A stretch of 26,551 bases of DNA from Saccoglossus kowalevskii (lineage: Eukaryota; Hemichordata; Enteropneusta; Harrimaniidae): contig NW_003148271.1 of NCBI RefSeq assembly GCF_000003605.2, forward strand, positions 90,002 through 116,552, given 5' to 3'. Numbering within the stretch: position 1 is the first letter of the stretch; the number at the start of each line of letters is the position of its first letter. Made by a program: the position numbers and the translations under genes. Below the pieces are notes generated by a model that was not told the DNA's origin, ran no database searches, and saw only the letters and a program-made list of their open reading frames with translations. Positions 9,782 through 19,850 of this stretch are shown here, piece by piece.

Positions 9782-10179
9782 CTGAAAGATATTACCAAAT
9801 AAAATGAAAATAAAAAGCTCATATTTAACTAGCTTTATGGACATGCAATATCAGGATGGAAAACAACCTAATCATTACTCTTGGATTAAACTATTGTGTT
9901 CCTTGTAGTACACATGAATATCACGTGCATACAGCCTACATCACACATGAGTTGTATGCACATGTACATGTATGATTATTGGCTGGGCAAAGTCCAATTA
10001 CCACTCTCAGACAGATTATATCTCAATAAAAAGCACATAATGTAAATAATGTCAGTCACTTTTATTAGATTTGGTTATTTTTAAGTGACTCTATCCAAAC
10101 TTTGATGGTGTATTTAAAATAACAAAATCCATATCTCAGAAATTCAGTTGTCTCAAATTAGCTTGAACATGTTCAACCC
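9782..10179 (-). other. 5' intron or upstream region of the p33MONOX-like gene, left part
   Basis: The acceptor at 9782-9783 (minus strand) implies an upstream exon, so this region is most likely an intron in the 5' UTR. It contains an ACATGTACATGTATG-like palindromic cluster near 9960. No further coding frame is seen. Confidence 0.45.
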
Positions 10180-10366
10180 AAAGAGTTCCTTTTGTACTCC
10201 CATCCCTAAACCTAACTCTAACACTCACTTCCAGTTACCAAATTCATTTGTATATGCCCTCTAGATAACTATAGATGTCCTCAGGGGCATGTATAATTAA
10301 ATGGGGAGTGCTGGAGGGTAGGAGTAGAGTTAGGGTTAGGGATGGGGGGTACAAAAGGAACTCTTT
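10180..10366. mobile_element. Hairpin (foldback) MITE carrying TTAGGG words
   Basis: The ends AAAGAGTTCCTTTTGTA (10180-10196) and TACAAAAGGAACTCTTT (10350-10366) are perfect inverse complements. The pairing continues inward: CATCCCTAAACCTAACTC (10201-10218) pairs with GAGTTAGGGTTAGGGATG (10327-10344) with one mismatch, and GGCATGTATA-like text also mirrors the left arm. Nearly the whole 187 bp therefore folds back on itself around a loop near 10,260-10,283. It has no coding capacity and no clear target duplication. It probably lies in the 5' intron of the minus-strand gene, where a transcript would form a long hairpin RNA. Confidence 0.7.
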
Positions 10367-10662
10367 CCAAAATAGCAAATAGTTTCTGATCATTTGCCAT
10401 ATTTTTTTATTTAAAACAGGAAATTTAACGGAAAACATTTTTAGGACAAATTTTGGGAAAAAACACAGCAAATTGCTGATGTCCAGTGAGCATCTGAAAT
10501 CACTTTATCAAAATTATTGCATCATGTCCCTCATAAATTATTCATACACTCTTAAGTACACTTTTGGGTCACTTTTTACCTTTCGTGTGATGCAACTTTA
10601 GAGTACTAACGTGAATATCCTAATACATGGGTAAGGTATCAATAAAGATTACTATTATTTAA

Positions 10663-10677
10663 CCCCCCCCCCCCCCC
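10663..10677. repeat. Homopolymer run of 15 C
   Basis: An uninterrupted C15 tract. Such tracts are unstable and prone to sequencing error, so its exact length is uncertain. Confidence 0.9.
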
Positions 10678-10695
10678 GCATATTCTCATAAGTCG

Positions 10696-10747
10696 ATGAC
10701 ATCATGGAACTATAAACCATGATGACATGATAGTTCCATGATGACAT
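10696..10747. repeat. 18-bp inverted repeat with one mismatch
   Basis: ATGACATCATGGAACTAT (10696-10713) pairs with ATAGTTCCATGATGACAT (10730-10747) at 17 of 18 positions. CCATGATGACATG in the loop repeats part of the arm, allowing alternative foldings. It lies just after the C15 tract. No target duplication was identified. Confidence 0.6.
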
Positions 10748-10839
10748 AGAACACTACATTATGCAAATGAAATTATTATTTTTTCAGGCAGTGGAATGCC
10801 AACTAAAAATCACCCTTTCACCTAAATGAGCATACTAAC

Positions 10840-11358
10840 CTCGACAGATGAAATCCACTAATTTCTACAGCATCACAATAATGTCAAAGCAGACTGGGTG
10901 TATTTTGAAAATAAATCATCGACATCGTCATCGAGGTGAAAAAAAAGAGCAAACGGTGACACAGTTCACATACAATCAATTGTGAGTACATTTGTGACTT
11001 CTCTTCGTTGTGGTATCTCATACTCTATACGTAGACATCGAGGAGATATGTGAATTTGCATTGTTCTGCTAAATTTGCACGAAAAACAAATCACACAGCT
11101 AGAAATTCCACCATTACAAAATGGAACTTGGTTGAATAAGCAGCTGTCACGTGATCTCCGACGATTCGGCTGCATCCTTTTTCGCGGAAACAAAAATAAA
11201 AACAAAAAATTGTACACAAAAAGATTTTATTTATGTTCAATATTCTATTAAATAAGAAATGATCATATAATTTAGTGTACTATAATTAAAATTGAAATCT
11301 ATAGAGATACTCCAGCAATCACCACATAACACTCCTGGGAAGAGGTTATTTAGACAAT
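10840..11358. promoter_or_regulatory. Candidate bidirectional promoter between the p33MONOX-like gene and ARL10
   Basis: CpGs reappear here after a CpG-poor stretch and continue into ARL10 exon 1. A palindromic E-box/M-box, TCACGTGA, lies at 11147-11154. The sequence AATATGGCGGC at the ARL10 start (from 11356) fits the YY1 consensus, which in TATA-less housekeeping promoters often overlaps the initiator ATG. No TATA box precedes ARL10. For the minus gene, a possible noncoding first exon could end at donor GAG|GTTAGT (last base 10840); this is only a candidate. The two coding starts are 1.6 kb apart, with transcription starts probably closer. The arrangement fits a shared housekeeping promoter. 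Confidence 0.45.
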
Positions 11359-14300
11359 ATGGCGGCGCAGTGGTTCAAAAATCTGGGGGTCGCAGGTAAA
11401 ACTGTTGTTGTTCTCAGCGCAGGCGTAGCCGTTGCTGGTGTAGGCTGTTACTTGTTTCACAGAAATAAGGATTCATCCGAAGATGATATGGACGGTACAT
11501 TTGAAGTCCTGACGACGGTAATAATTGTCTTACTCACAGTTTCGATTCCAAAAGTTTGTGTATTGATATATAAGTGGCCGCACTCGTTATGCGTTGTACT
11601 ATTGAAATTACACAAATAGCAATACTAGTAACTAGTTAAGTAAGTTTCTTATTGAAACTCTGTCCTTCTATTAAACCGCATGCCATTCTAGTTGTCCGTG
11701 AACTGTCACTAGTTGTTACTCATGGCAACCATATACATGAGAATATTAAGGTATTTGAAAGACATCAAAATTAGAATGACATATACATATGCTATAGAAA
11801 CAGCAACCAATTAATTAAGGGGGTGTGTGTGTGGAAAAGGAAAATGTTCACGTCAACTCAGAACTGCATAATACATGGTTACTAAAACTTTGCATAATAT
11901 AATTGGGAAGAATTGAAATAAAAATAGTCATCAGGCATTCTCGCCGCCGAGTAGTTTATTGAATTACTAAAAATAGTACTGATGTATCTAATAGAATGTG
12001 TGTGAACTGTGGAAAAAGTTCATGCTCCAGTTGAGCGGAATTCAAGATGACGCAACATATGATTCGTGTGTCACCGCTGCTCAAAATGACCCGAAACAAA
12101 GTTAAACCATTTTCAGTTCATTGCCAGAAAATGATTGTCTTATCATTGAACAACATTCCGAAAATATATTATCATGAATGAGCTGTCTCGCTTCGTATAA
12201 TTTGTGAAACAAACAAACATACAAAATGGCACCACCCATTGACTGGAAGTGCACCATTCTCAAACTCTTGGGGTATACCGGTACTAGTATATAGATTTCT
12301 TCCATATTCTTCTATATATACATGTACACATGTTATCTATAGAGCTCACTTTACGAGCGGCCTTCAGTTGCTCTTGCTATTATTGAATTTGTTCAATCTA
12401 ATCAGCAATCTCTTTGTTTTGCTAATTAATAAGTGGGTGGTTGCAGTTGCTATGTCACTTGAAGGCTTGCCATGAGCATAGAAAATGTAGAGCTTCTGAG
12501 CGAATTTGAATTTGAATGAAAGCTGATGATTAGTATTATTCGTGTTCAGGCTACACCTAGTACCGGTAGGGGCTAAGATTTAAGCTAATCTCATATGCAT
12601 ATTGGCTAGACCCAATTGCGTTCATGCACAGGAGGGAAAAACATTTAGCACAGGCTAATGCACAATCAAACTTGTTAAGAATACAGATATATACAAATCT
12701 TCTTTTAAGTATTACTCAGTACAGTAAACTGGAAGGTATACATGTTAGTTCTATGGTTATAAAACAATGCCAATTCAGAAAGTGTAGATTGCGAAATAAC
12801 AGGAAGTAACAGTCCATTTTTTCCCCCCAAGAAATGAATAATGTCTTGATGTGCTCATATTGGATGTCACGTTGGAAATGGGATACCAAAATGAATACTT
12901 GTGAATATAATAGTAAATTTGTTTCTTTAAGAAAATATTTTTTCCTTATTTACTTTTCTGTGAATGATAATGTTTTAAAGTTCATGCCTTACATCGCCTT
13001 CACAGATTTGTGACTTTTACCTCTTGAAGAATGAGCACTGTTAATTTCACTTTTAAAATCTCTATGCACAACATGGAAAAATGGACGGTATGTCACACCC
13101 ACAAATATGGACATACATGTAGTTTGTATTATTTCAACTCTTTGACAACTGCAATGCCGATGTTTACACCAGAAATGTTTGCGTGAGGATTACCTATCAC
13201 TAAGACAACAGTGTTACCCAAGTACTTCCATATATACGCAAATAACAAGATATAAATTACTGTGGAATAATTTATTTTTGTTGGAATTAATTTTCGCTGA
13301 AACGGCTTTTTGGGCGTTTTGTATGTAATTTATTTGTATGATTTTTGATGAGTTGAATGTGAAATATAGGAAAAAAGTATATTCGCTATTCGCTGGATTT
13401 TATTTTCACTGAATTATCCTTTCAGCGAAAATAGTGAAAACAAATTCCAAGCGAAAATATAGTATTCTACAGTATATGTTTTTGCAGTATTTCAAAAAAC
13501 AGCCTAGACAACCCAACACACTTAATTTGATATACACAAAGATTATTTTGTAGCAATTAAGAAACATGCCTGCATCAGTGTAATATTTGTTATGTCGGCT
13601 GCATTGAGAGTTAGGACAATGTGAGAGGCAACAGCAGCTAAAGTGTTGTAGTGTTTTTTTCATTTGCAATTAAAAATAATAAGACAAATGGACAATAAAG
13701 TGTAAAGTCTGTAATTGGTGAAAATCTTTGGTCATATACGTTTGGTCATGATTCATAATTTCTACTATTATAGCAATGACTCGGTCACATGCCCGATGCA
13801 ACACGTACATGTACATTTTTTTTGTACATGATTCATTCACAATTCATAATTCTTGATATTGCTACAGCCAGTAGTTCTCGCTATTTAGTTTGTGATGTCT
13901 TCGATATTACAAAAACAATGCAAAAAGTAAAAAGGTGTGTTAAAAATATTACAAATAAGATAAATACATTGAAATGAAACTAGGAGTTTTTTATTTACCA
14001 GTATAATACCTTTTACAATAGTCTAAATTATCATTGTAGATAATCAAATGTGCACTTGAAGATGTCAGCAATTTGTCACAAGACATATCACCACGTCAAA
14101 TTATTGTAATTATTCATTTTTGTTTAAATTCATATTACCAGACCCGTTTAACAGCATAATTCGTGCAGGGGTTTTTCTGAACAGGGGTGCAGCGCCCTGA
14201 TACTTTCAGCCGGCGCCCTCTTACCAAATTGCTGATTGACCTTTAAAAGGCATAAATATATTTCTTGAGCAGCGCACTTTTGTGCTACCGTACAACATGC

Positions 14301-17180
14301 AATTTTTTCAAATCTATTTTCCTCCATGAAAACTTCCCAGCAACACTAACTGACAATGATTCTGGACACCAAATACACTCAAAGTACTCTAAAAATATTT
14401 AAATGGCAATAGATACACAGTTAAAACGAAGCAGAAACCTTCCGATATGGTCGACCCGACATGTTGTTTTTGTACTAGCTTGGTCGCTCCGCTTCCTCGC
14501 CTGTGTGTGCTCCCTGTTGTTCATTTTTTTCATTGTTTGTAGTCAAAGGTCACAACCCAAAAACATGACATCAAAGTAAAACCTTTTATTTATTTATTGA
14601 CTTGTGTAGTGACCTTTGAAATAGTACACTGTATGATCATTTGTTTGCCCATTTTACAGGAAGACGATTCGCCAGAAAAAAGAGTTCTTGTACTGGGACT
14701 GGATGGTTCTGGGAAGACTAGTATTTTATCATGTCTAGCAAACCAAGAAAATAAAGAAGAAACTAAGCCGACTGAAGGCTTTCATGTTATTGTAGTGCAG
14801 TCTGAGGGTGTTACACTCAATGTTTGGGAGAGTAAGTTTTCTTTAGCTTTAAGCATTGAACGGCAGAGGGTTTAAAAAGGGGGGGCAATATTATCATACG
14901 TGTACCACCAAGTCTACAACTTTATCGCTGTGTTCCATAGTGAAACTCGAAACATATGTACTGATATTTTCTAATTTATTTTGCTTATAAACATGAATAA
15001 TACACCAAACTGTGCATATCAATAAGTTTTGGTCATCACCTACCTTCTCACAAGCTTCATTTGAGCTATATTATCATTTATTTATCACATGTAATTTTTT
15101 GTACCTCAAAATTCTCTACCAAAACTATGCTAAAATGGCTACCAGAGTGATGCATCAGTTGATCATCACGTCAAATAAACCACAAGTGTGATATGCCAGT
15201 AGTTTATGTTTTACATGTAATGGCATACCAAAATGCAAGCCATGTAAATGATTCTCTATTTGAGAAAATTACCTTTTTTTTGTTTCTGTATTTTCCTTGA
15301 TACTACCTCATACTAAAATTTATATAAATATTTTTGACAGGTATACAACGAGATATTGCGCAATTCACAATATTTATGCCCAAGCCACAGACAAGTGCAT
15401 GTATGAAGTGAATTCAGTAATACTGTAATTCTGAAATATGGAAATAATTTTAAAGCAAGTGCTTGCTCCAAAACATCGCTCTGATCTTTATCAGCTAAAT
15501 ACATACAGCAGATACTGTATTTGCTCTGATAGTAGTGCATCCCGAATAAAAGTGCATAAACACCAACATTTCATGTTTATTGTATACTGGTTCCTATTTT
15601 AACCATAGAAACACCTGTTTAATTTGCGTAAGTGCATGCACTACTAATGGAACTAATAGAGCAAATAGAGCATAGAAAAAGTATTCAACACTTTTCATGG
15701 TGATATAACAGCTCCTTGTCAAAACTTACTTACCCATTCACGCTAGTCACAATAAAGCATTGTATTTTCAAATAGGCGTCAACAATTATGAAACACCAAA
15801 ATTGTACTCTAACTTAGGCGTCATGAAAGATTGACATTTTCCAAACGTGACGCCTAAATTAGAATACTAGCGGAGGTTTACCTCAGTTTGCTTGGCCTAA
15901 AATTTTCATTTTGTCCGCAGTTGGTGGTAGAGAAAATGTACGCTCATATTGGGATAACTTCATCCAGGACACACAAGTTTTAACATTTGTGGTGGATTCT
16001 ACTGATACCAATAGATTTGCACTTGCCATGGATGAACTGAGAAAGGTTTTATCCGATGAGAGGATGGATGGAGTTCCAGTTATAGTTGTCGCAAATAAAC
16101 AGGTAATCATGTCAACCTTTTGAATTTTTTTTTTAAACCTCATCTGTAAATCTTGATTGATTAGAAAAAATGTAAGGTTAATTATAATAAACATAAGAAT
16201 ACTACAGAATCTCACATGCAGTAAGTTATAGTGTGTACAAGAAAGAAGTACTGGGTAGTGCAGCCACCTTTTCAAACATCACATACATGGAACATGCCTT
16301 ACTTTTAGGTATTGACTCTATATCTTGCAATAGAAGATAGAGTCTTGCAATAGAAGCCTTTTCAGGAATGCAAATTTCCAGATTTTATTAATTTTCCAAT
16401 AAATTGTATTTCGAGGCATTAAAAAGGTTGACTGATTATTAATGATGAGGTATGGTTGTCCTAAATTATTTCAAAAATCGGGGTTTTAAAAAGTGTCATA
16501 AAATGCAAACTTTCTTTAACATTGTGCTGCATGGAATTATTTTAAAAATAGTGATTTCTGAAAAATATTAGGGACAAGTTTCTCAAAATATGTCACTAGA
16601 ACACACGCAAGAATGCTTTTTTATGGTGCGATGGGACAATAGCTTAAATATTTTACATAATAGACCAATTAACACTGTCATGTGGTTTATGACAAACTCT
16701 CAACAATTATGAGTACCGATAGGCTTCTACATTAACGAAAGTTTGTATTGTGAAATGAAAACCGTCCAACAATGTAAAGAAACAAAGGCAACTTTTGAAA
16801 CATATTTAATTTTGTTTGTGTTGCACACTAGTTGATGCCAGTATACAGCCTTGGATGGGCATCATTCTTAGATTATTACAGATTCTATTTTCTTGTACCA
16901 TTCGTTTTATATACCCCAATGTGATCATTTCTATGCAAGGGATTATTTTCACAGGATTCATTTGTCTGATTTACAATAAAAGTACTATTTTCATTGCTTT
17001 TTTTAGGATTTACCTGGAGCAAAGAATGCAAGTGAAGTTAGAGAATTTTTAGATCTTCAGTCAGTTGCGAAAAACCGAGAAATCCATGTAGTTGAGACAC
17101 AAGTACCGCTTAATTCTACACAGTTAGGCGTCAAGACTCTAGAAGAGCTGCTAAATAAACTCACAAAACATTCAACATAA
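11359..17180 (+). CDS. ARL10: ADP-ribosylation factor-like GTPase, ARL10/ARL9 type, 228 aa, four exons
   Basis: Exons: 11359-11517, 14660-14831, 15921-16102, 17007-17180 (stop TAA). All introns are GT...AG and phases fit (0, 1, 0; Ile111 is split). The 228-aa product has a hydrophobic segment at about residues 15-33, ending in basic residues, and Ala rather than Gly at position 2. It should therefore be anchored by a membrane helix, not by N-myristate. The GTPase domain follows: P-loop GLDGSGKT (66-73), switch I PTEGF (90-94, Thr91), switch II WEIGGR (109-114), N-K-Q-D (169-172). Switch II has Arg114 where Arf proteins have catalytic Gln, and the C-terminal SA-type motif is replaced (ETQV, 201-204). 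EIGG and an N-terminal membrane helix are features of vertebrate ARL10; ARL9 shares EIGG. The substrate would be GTP; partners are unknown. Complete and apparently functional; the choice between ARL10 and ARL9 names is less certain. Confidence 0.93.
11518..14659 (+). other. ARL10 intron 1
   Basis: A 3.1-kb phase-0 intron (donor ACG|GTAATA, acceptor TTTTACAG). It holds a TA-flanked MITE at 13258-13474 and a short GC-richer patch near 14,165-14,225 of unknown origin. Another in-frame-compatible donor GTACAT lies at 11494 but would give the wrong phase for exon 2. No other gene is seen. Confidence 0.75.
13258..13475. mobile_element. MITE with CTGTRGAATA ends and TA target duplication, in ARL10 intron 1
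   Basis: The left end reads TACTGTGGAATAATTTATTT (from 13258). The right end, reverse complemented from 13474, reads TACTGTAGAATACTATATTT. Both ends are followed inward by TTTTCGCTGAAA-like text, so inverted similarity extends over about 50 bp. The flanking TA at each end is consistent with a TA target duplication. Length is about 217 bp with no coding frame. Ends of the TACTGTAGAAT type followed by ATTTTCG are, as I recall, widespread in marine invertebrate genomes. Confidence 0.65.
14832..15920 (+). other. ARL10 intron 2
   Basis: A 1.1-kb phase-1 intron (donor GAGA|GTAAGT, acceptor GTCCGCAG). A 25-bp imperfect inverted repeat (15801-15870) ends 50 bases before the exon 3 acceptor. Nothing else is recognised. 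Confidence 0.8.
15801..15870. repeat. 25-bp inverted repeat just upstream of the ARL10 exon 3 acceptor
   Basis: The arm at 15801-15825 (core CTTAGGCGTCA) pairs with the arm at 15846-15870 (core TGACGCCTAA), about 20 of 25 positions matching, with a 20-base loop. A further GGCGTCAAC copy lies at about 15775. A transcript would place a stable hairpin next to the branch-site region. It may be the remnant of a small element. Confidence 0.6.
16103..17006 (+). other. ARL10 intron 3
   Basis: A 904-bp phase-0 intron splitting the N-K-Q|D motif (donor CAG|GTAATC, acceptor TTTTTTAG). Near 16,314-16,344 the words GACTCTAT and ATAGAGTC form an 8-bp palindrome, and TTGCAATAGAAG occurs twice there. No other gene is seen. 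Confidence 0.8.
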
Positions 17181-17185
17181 ATAAA
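17180..17185 (+). terminator. Candidate ARL10 polyadenylation signal overlapping the stop codon
   Basis: AATAAA begins at the last base of the TAA stop, and a T/GT-rich stretch follows at about 17,218-17,236, as expected of a downstream element. It would give a 3' UTR of only about 20-30 bases. Another AATAAA at 17857-17862 offers a longer UTR of about 700 bases. Confidence 0.35.
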
Positions 17186-17439
17186 CTATCAAGATATGAT
17201 TCATTGTTCACCAAGTACATGTATATTTTTTTGTGGGATTACTTTTAAACTGTAAAAAATATCTTAATTGCACATTGCAAGGGCTTTTGGGGTTTCATCA
17301 AAAATAGTAAAAATCTTTATCACAGTTAGTGAGAATGAGAGTTTTCTTGTAAAGGGACTTAAAAGGTGTACATACATTTCTGTATAAAGGATAGGTACCA
17401 ATCTGTTAATTTCAGAAAACTTTACCATGATAAAAGTAG

Positions 17440-17520
17440 TAACACACCACCTGCTGAAAGCCTCCACGGATCACCAAAGTGAATAAGAAAAAAAACCAGG
17501 GTCAGCAGGTGATGTTTTAA
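17440..17520. mobile_element. Mini-element with TTAA-type end, copy 1
   Basis: The left end reads TAACACACCACCTGCTGAAA. The right end reads TCAGCAGGTGATGTTTTAA, so CACCTGCTGA (17449-17458) and TCAGCAGGTG (17502-17511) are a perfect 10-bp inverted pair. TTAA is present at the right edge (17517-17520) and degenerate at the left. The left end is clearly similar to the element at 18002. About 80 bp long and noncoding. Confidence 0.45.
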
Positions 17521-18001
17521 TGCACTAAATTTATGGTATATGATAGTTATAATTCTCAAAGAAGAATGGCTGATTTTGAAAACCTTGGTGACTGACGCGC
17601 ATAGATGTCACGCTTAATTGGCATTCGATTCGTAAGTAAAGTTTTTTGAAATCACGATATTTCTGTTATTTTGATACTCAATTGGTCATGTGATAAAAAG
17701 GTTATCACCTGATATTGCTATTTGTAGAGCTGGTTTATGCTCATGGTGGTTATAGGATTCATTGTCCGCACACTTTGGTTTATCGATAATACTCTCCTCT
17801 GACATCACTTGTATTAACTATCTCTATGAACAAGTGATATATTGTCATGACCTCATAATAAATGCTTGATTATTTGATATATTGATTTTTAATGCAATTT
17901 TTCATTTTTTTTAAACTTTGTTTGAAAATATTTTTTTTTAAATGTATTTTTTTTTTTTTTCAAATCAGGTATACATGTATCATTTCTCCATAACCAAATG
18001 T

Positions 18002-18106
18002 TTAACACATTGCCAGCTGAAAGCTTTCACAAATAGCTGAAATGAATGGGGAATTTCAAATAGCTGAAATAAATGGGAAATACAGTGTCAGTAGGCTGTG
18101 TGTTAA
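18002..18106. mobile_element. TTAA-flanked mini-element (piggyBac-like MITE), copy 2
   Basis: TTAA lies at both edges (18002-18005 and about 18103-18106). The left end TTAACACATTGCCAGCTGAA and the reverse complement of the right end (TTAACACACAGCCTACTGAC) agree in TTAACACA, GCC and CTGA. TTAA duplications are the mark of piggyBac-type insertion, an inference here. The interior contains two tandem copies of a 27-bp unit beginning CAAATAGCTGAAAT (18029 and 18056). Noncoding. Confidence 0.5.
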
Positions 18107-19703
18107 GTTACCAATTATTAGCTCAGGACATTGTACCTTTTATGTCTTCCAAAGGATTGTATTTTCAAGCTGACTATAATTGAGTAACAGTCACCAACCC
18201 CTCTGTAGTTCAAGAAGAACACTGCTCAATATGTTGTCATAGCCATCTTTTATACACTAGGCCAACTATTTAAATCTTGTTAGCTTGTCACCAGAGCTTT
18301 ATGGAGAGTCTGAGAATTGCTGGCATCATAACTCATTTAATTAATCTATACCCCGTTTGCTGTGCAGTTCATTCCTATTGATATGTGTTGTGTACATGTA
18401 TGTATATTTTGTTATTTGATGCAATCTCTCCAGAAAGTGTATATCTACATTGCAACAGCCATCTAAAAGTAGTTGCTTTGTGCATATTCTCATTTGGAGC
18501 AACTCATAGCATGCACACACACGGTAATGATAATAGGAGCATGCCTTTCCCTCCAGTTGCATGTGGCAATCTAAAGCCGACACATCACTGTACCTTGACC
18601 ACTAAGATATTTGGTTTGTACATTTCCTTTTATAAATACGAGAATTTGTACATGTAATTACAGTTTAATTATGTAATAATGATTTAAATGTTTATCACTG
18701 GTTGTATCACTTTTATTTCAGCTTTTTTGTATTTGTAGCCACACTGGCTTATCATGTACCAATATGTTCCCCACGATTCCATGTTCTTTTCAAAGAACTT
18801 GCCACTTTAGAGATACTGCACAGAACATAACAACTTTTAATCCGATTAAAATATAAACATGGGTACTGTTTGCCCCTTTCTTACCTCTAAATACACATAA
18901 CATACCATATTTGTTCTATTAGTAGCAAATGCTAACTGATGGAAGTGCGTCTAAAGTCAAAGTCATATTTAATATGTAAACTGTTGATTTACATTCAATT
19001 TTAATAAAGCAAATACCACATTCTGGACATCTAATGTACGGTAGTTCATACCAGAAATCCTAATTGCTTGTTGACAAAAGATATCCCACAGTTTTAATAT
19101 GCATACAGCAAATGAGGAGCCCACACATTTGTGGATAATCACTAATAACAATTTTCATATTTGAAATTTAGTTCTGAACTCTTCATGTGTTAAAGTCGCT
19201 CAGGTAATCAAACGAATTGCTATGGAGAAGATAAAAGTACATGTGTATTATTAGAGAACACTTGTGTTAATTGAATGTGTAGACTTTCAACAGTCCCTCT
19301 AGCCTAATGTTTTTTTTTTTAATTTAAAATGCTGCAAATGCATTATCACGTTTGATTAAATAATTTTAGTTAAAAAAATAATAAACACTAGGACAGAGGA
19401 ACTGAACTGTTGACAGTCTATTGAAAATGCATAGTGTAGATTTCCTGACATTGAAATCTTCTAAATTTCAGTTTTAAAGTATTAATTATTAACTAGTTAA
19501 CATTTATAAATACTGGAAATTTTTGCTGTAAATCCTGAAATATTCTCATCTGTTTTGGTGTTAATTTGTTAATGTATAAATGATTTGATTTGTGATGTGC
19601 TGTGGGAAAACCATGAATAAAATAAGATTTGGTTAATCCTCAATCATAGTTTGTCTCTGATTACACTTGATATTAGGTAACAAAATCTGTAATTGGATAG
19701 TGA
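18107..19703. other. Noncoding stretch, no gene seen
   Basis: AT-rich, CpG-poor DNA 3' of ARL10. Short frames on both strands show no recognisable protein. T-rich tracts occur near 19,310. AATAAA words (for example near 19,616) could serve an extended ARL10 3' UTR but nothing decides this. Confidence 0.4.
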
Positions 19704-19850
19704 AAGTTCTACCCCAAAGCACAGTCCCTCAACACCCTCAAAAAGGCCCCTGGAATGCTGCAGTTGGGGTTCGCAGCAGTCCAGGGCGCCACGTATGCCA
19801 ACTTGTCAGGCTACGTCAAAGACAGCCAAGGGGCGTGTTCAGATTCACAT
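19704..19850 (+). other. GC-rich, coding-like block of unknown origin
   Basis: A sharply GC-richer patch of about 140 bp stands in AT-rich surroundings. After two adjacent in-frame stops (TAG TGA, 19698-19703) the plus-strand frame stays open to 19937. It reads KFYPKAQSLNTLKKAPG, then MLQLGFAAVQGATYANLSG from the ATG at 19755. The composition looks like real protein rather than random AT-rich translation. A possible acceptor, GCACAG, precedes TCCCTCAAC at about 19,735; no strong donor follows. The word APG followed by an AAVQGA-like stretch faintly recalls the start of the MUL1/GIDE domain, but that is a guess. It could be an exon, an exon fossil or a retrocopied fragment. Confidence 0.25.

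Noticed and set aside
10320-10345. GTTAGGGTTAGGG as interstitial telomere repeat
   Set aside because: Only two units occur, and the other arm of the hairpin element carries their complement, so they belong to the foldback element.
10966-11217. 83-codon minus-strand open frame in the promoter gap
   Set aside because: The translation is basic and low-complexity and includes the TCACGTGA region; more likely promoter or 5' UTR than a coding exon.
15883-16275. 130-codon minus-strand open frame
   Set aside because: It is the antisense shadow of ARL10 exon 3; the plus strand has the GTPase motifs and matching splice sites.
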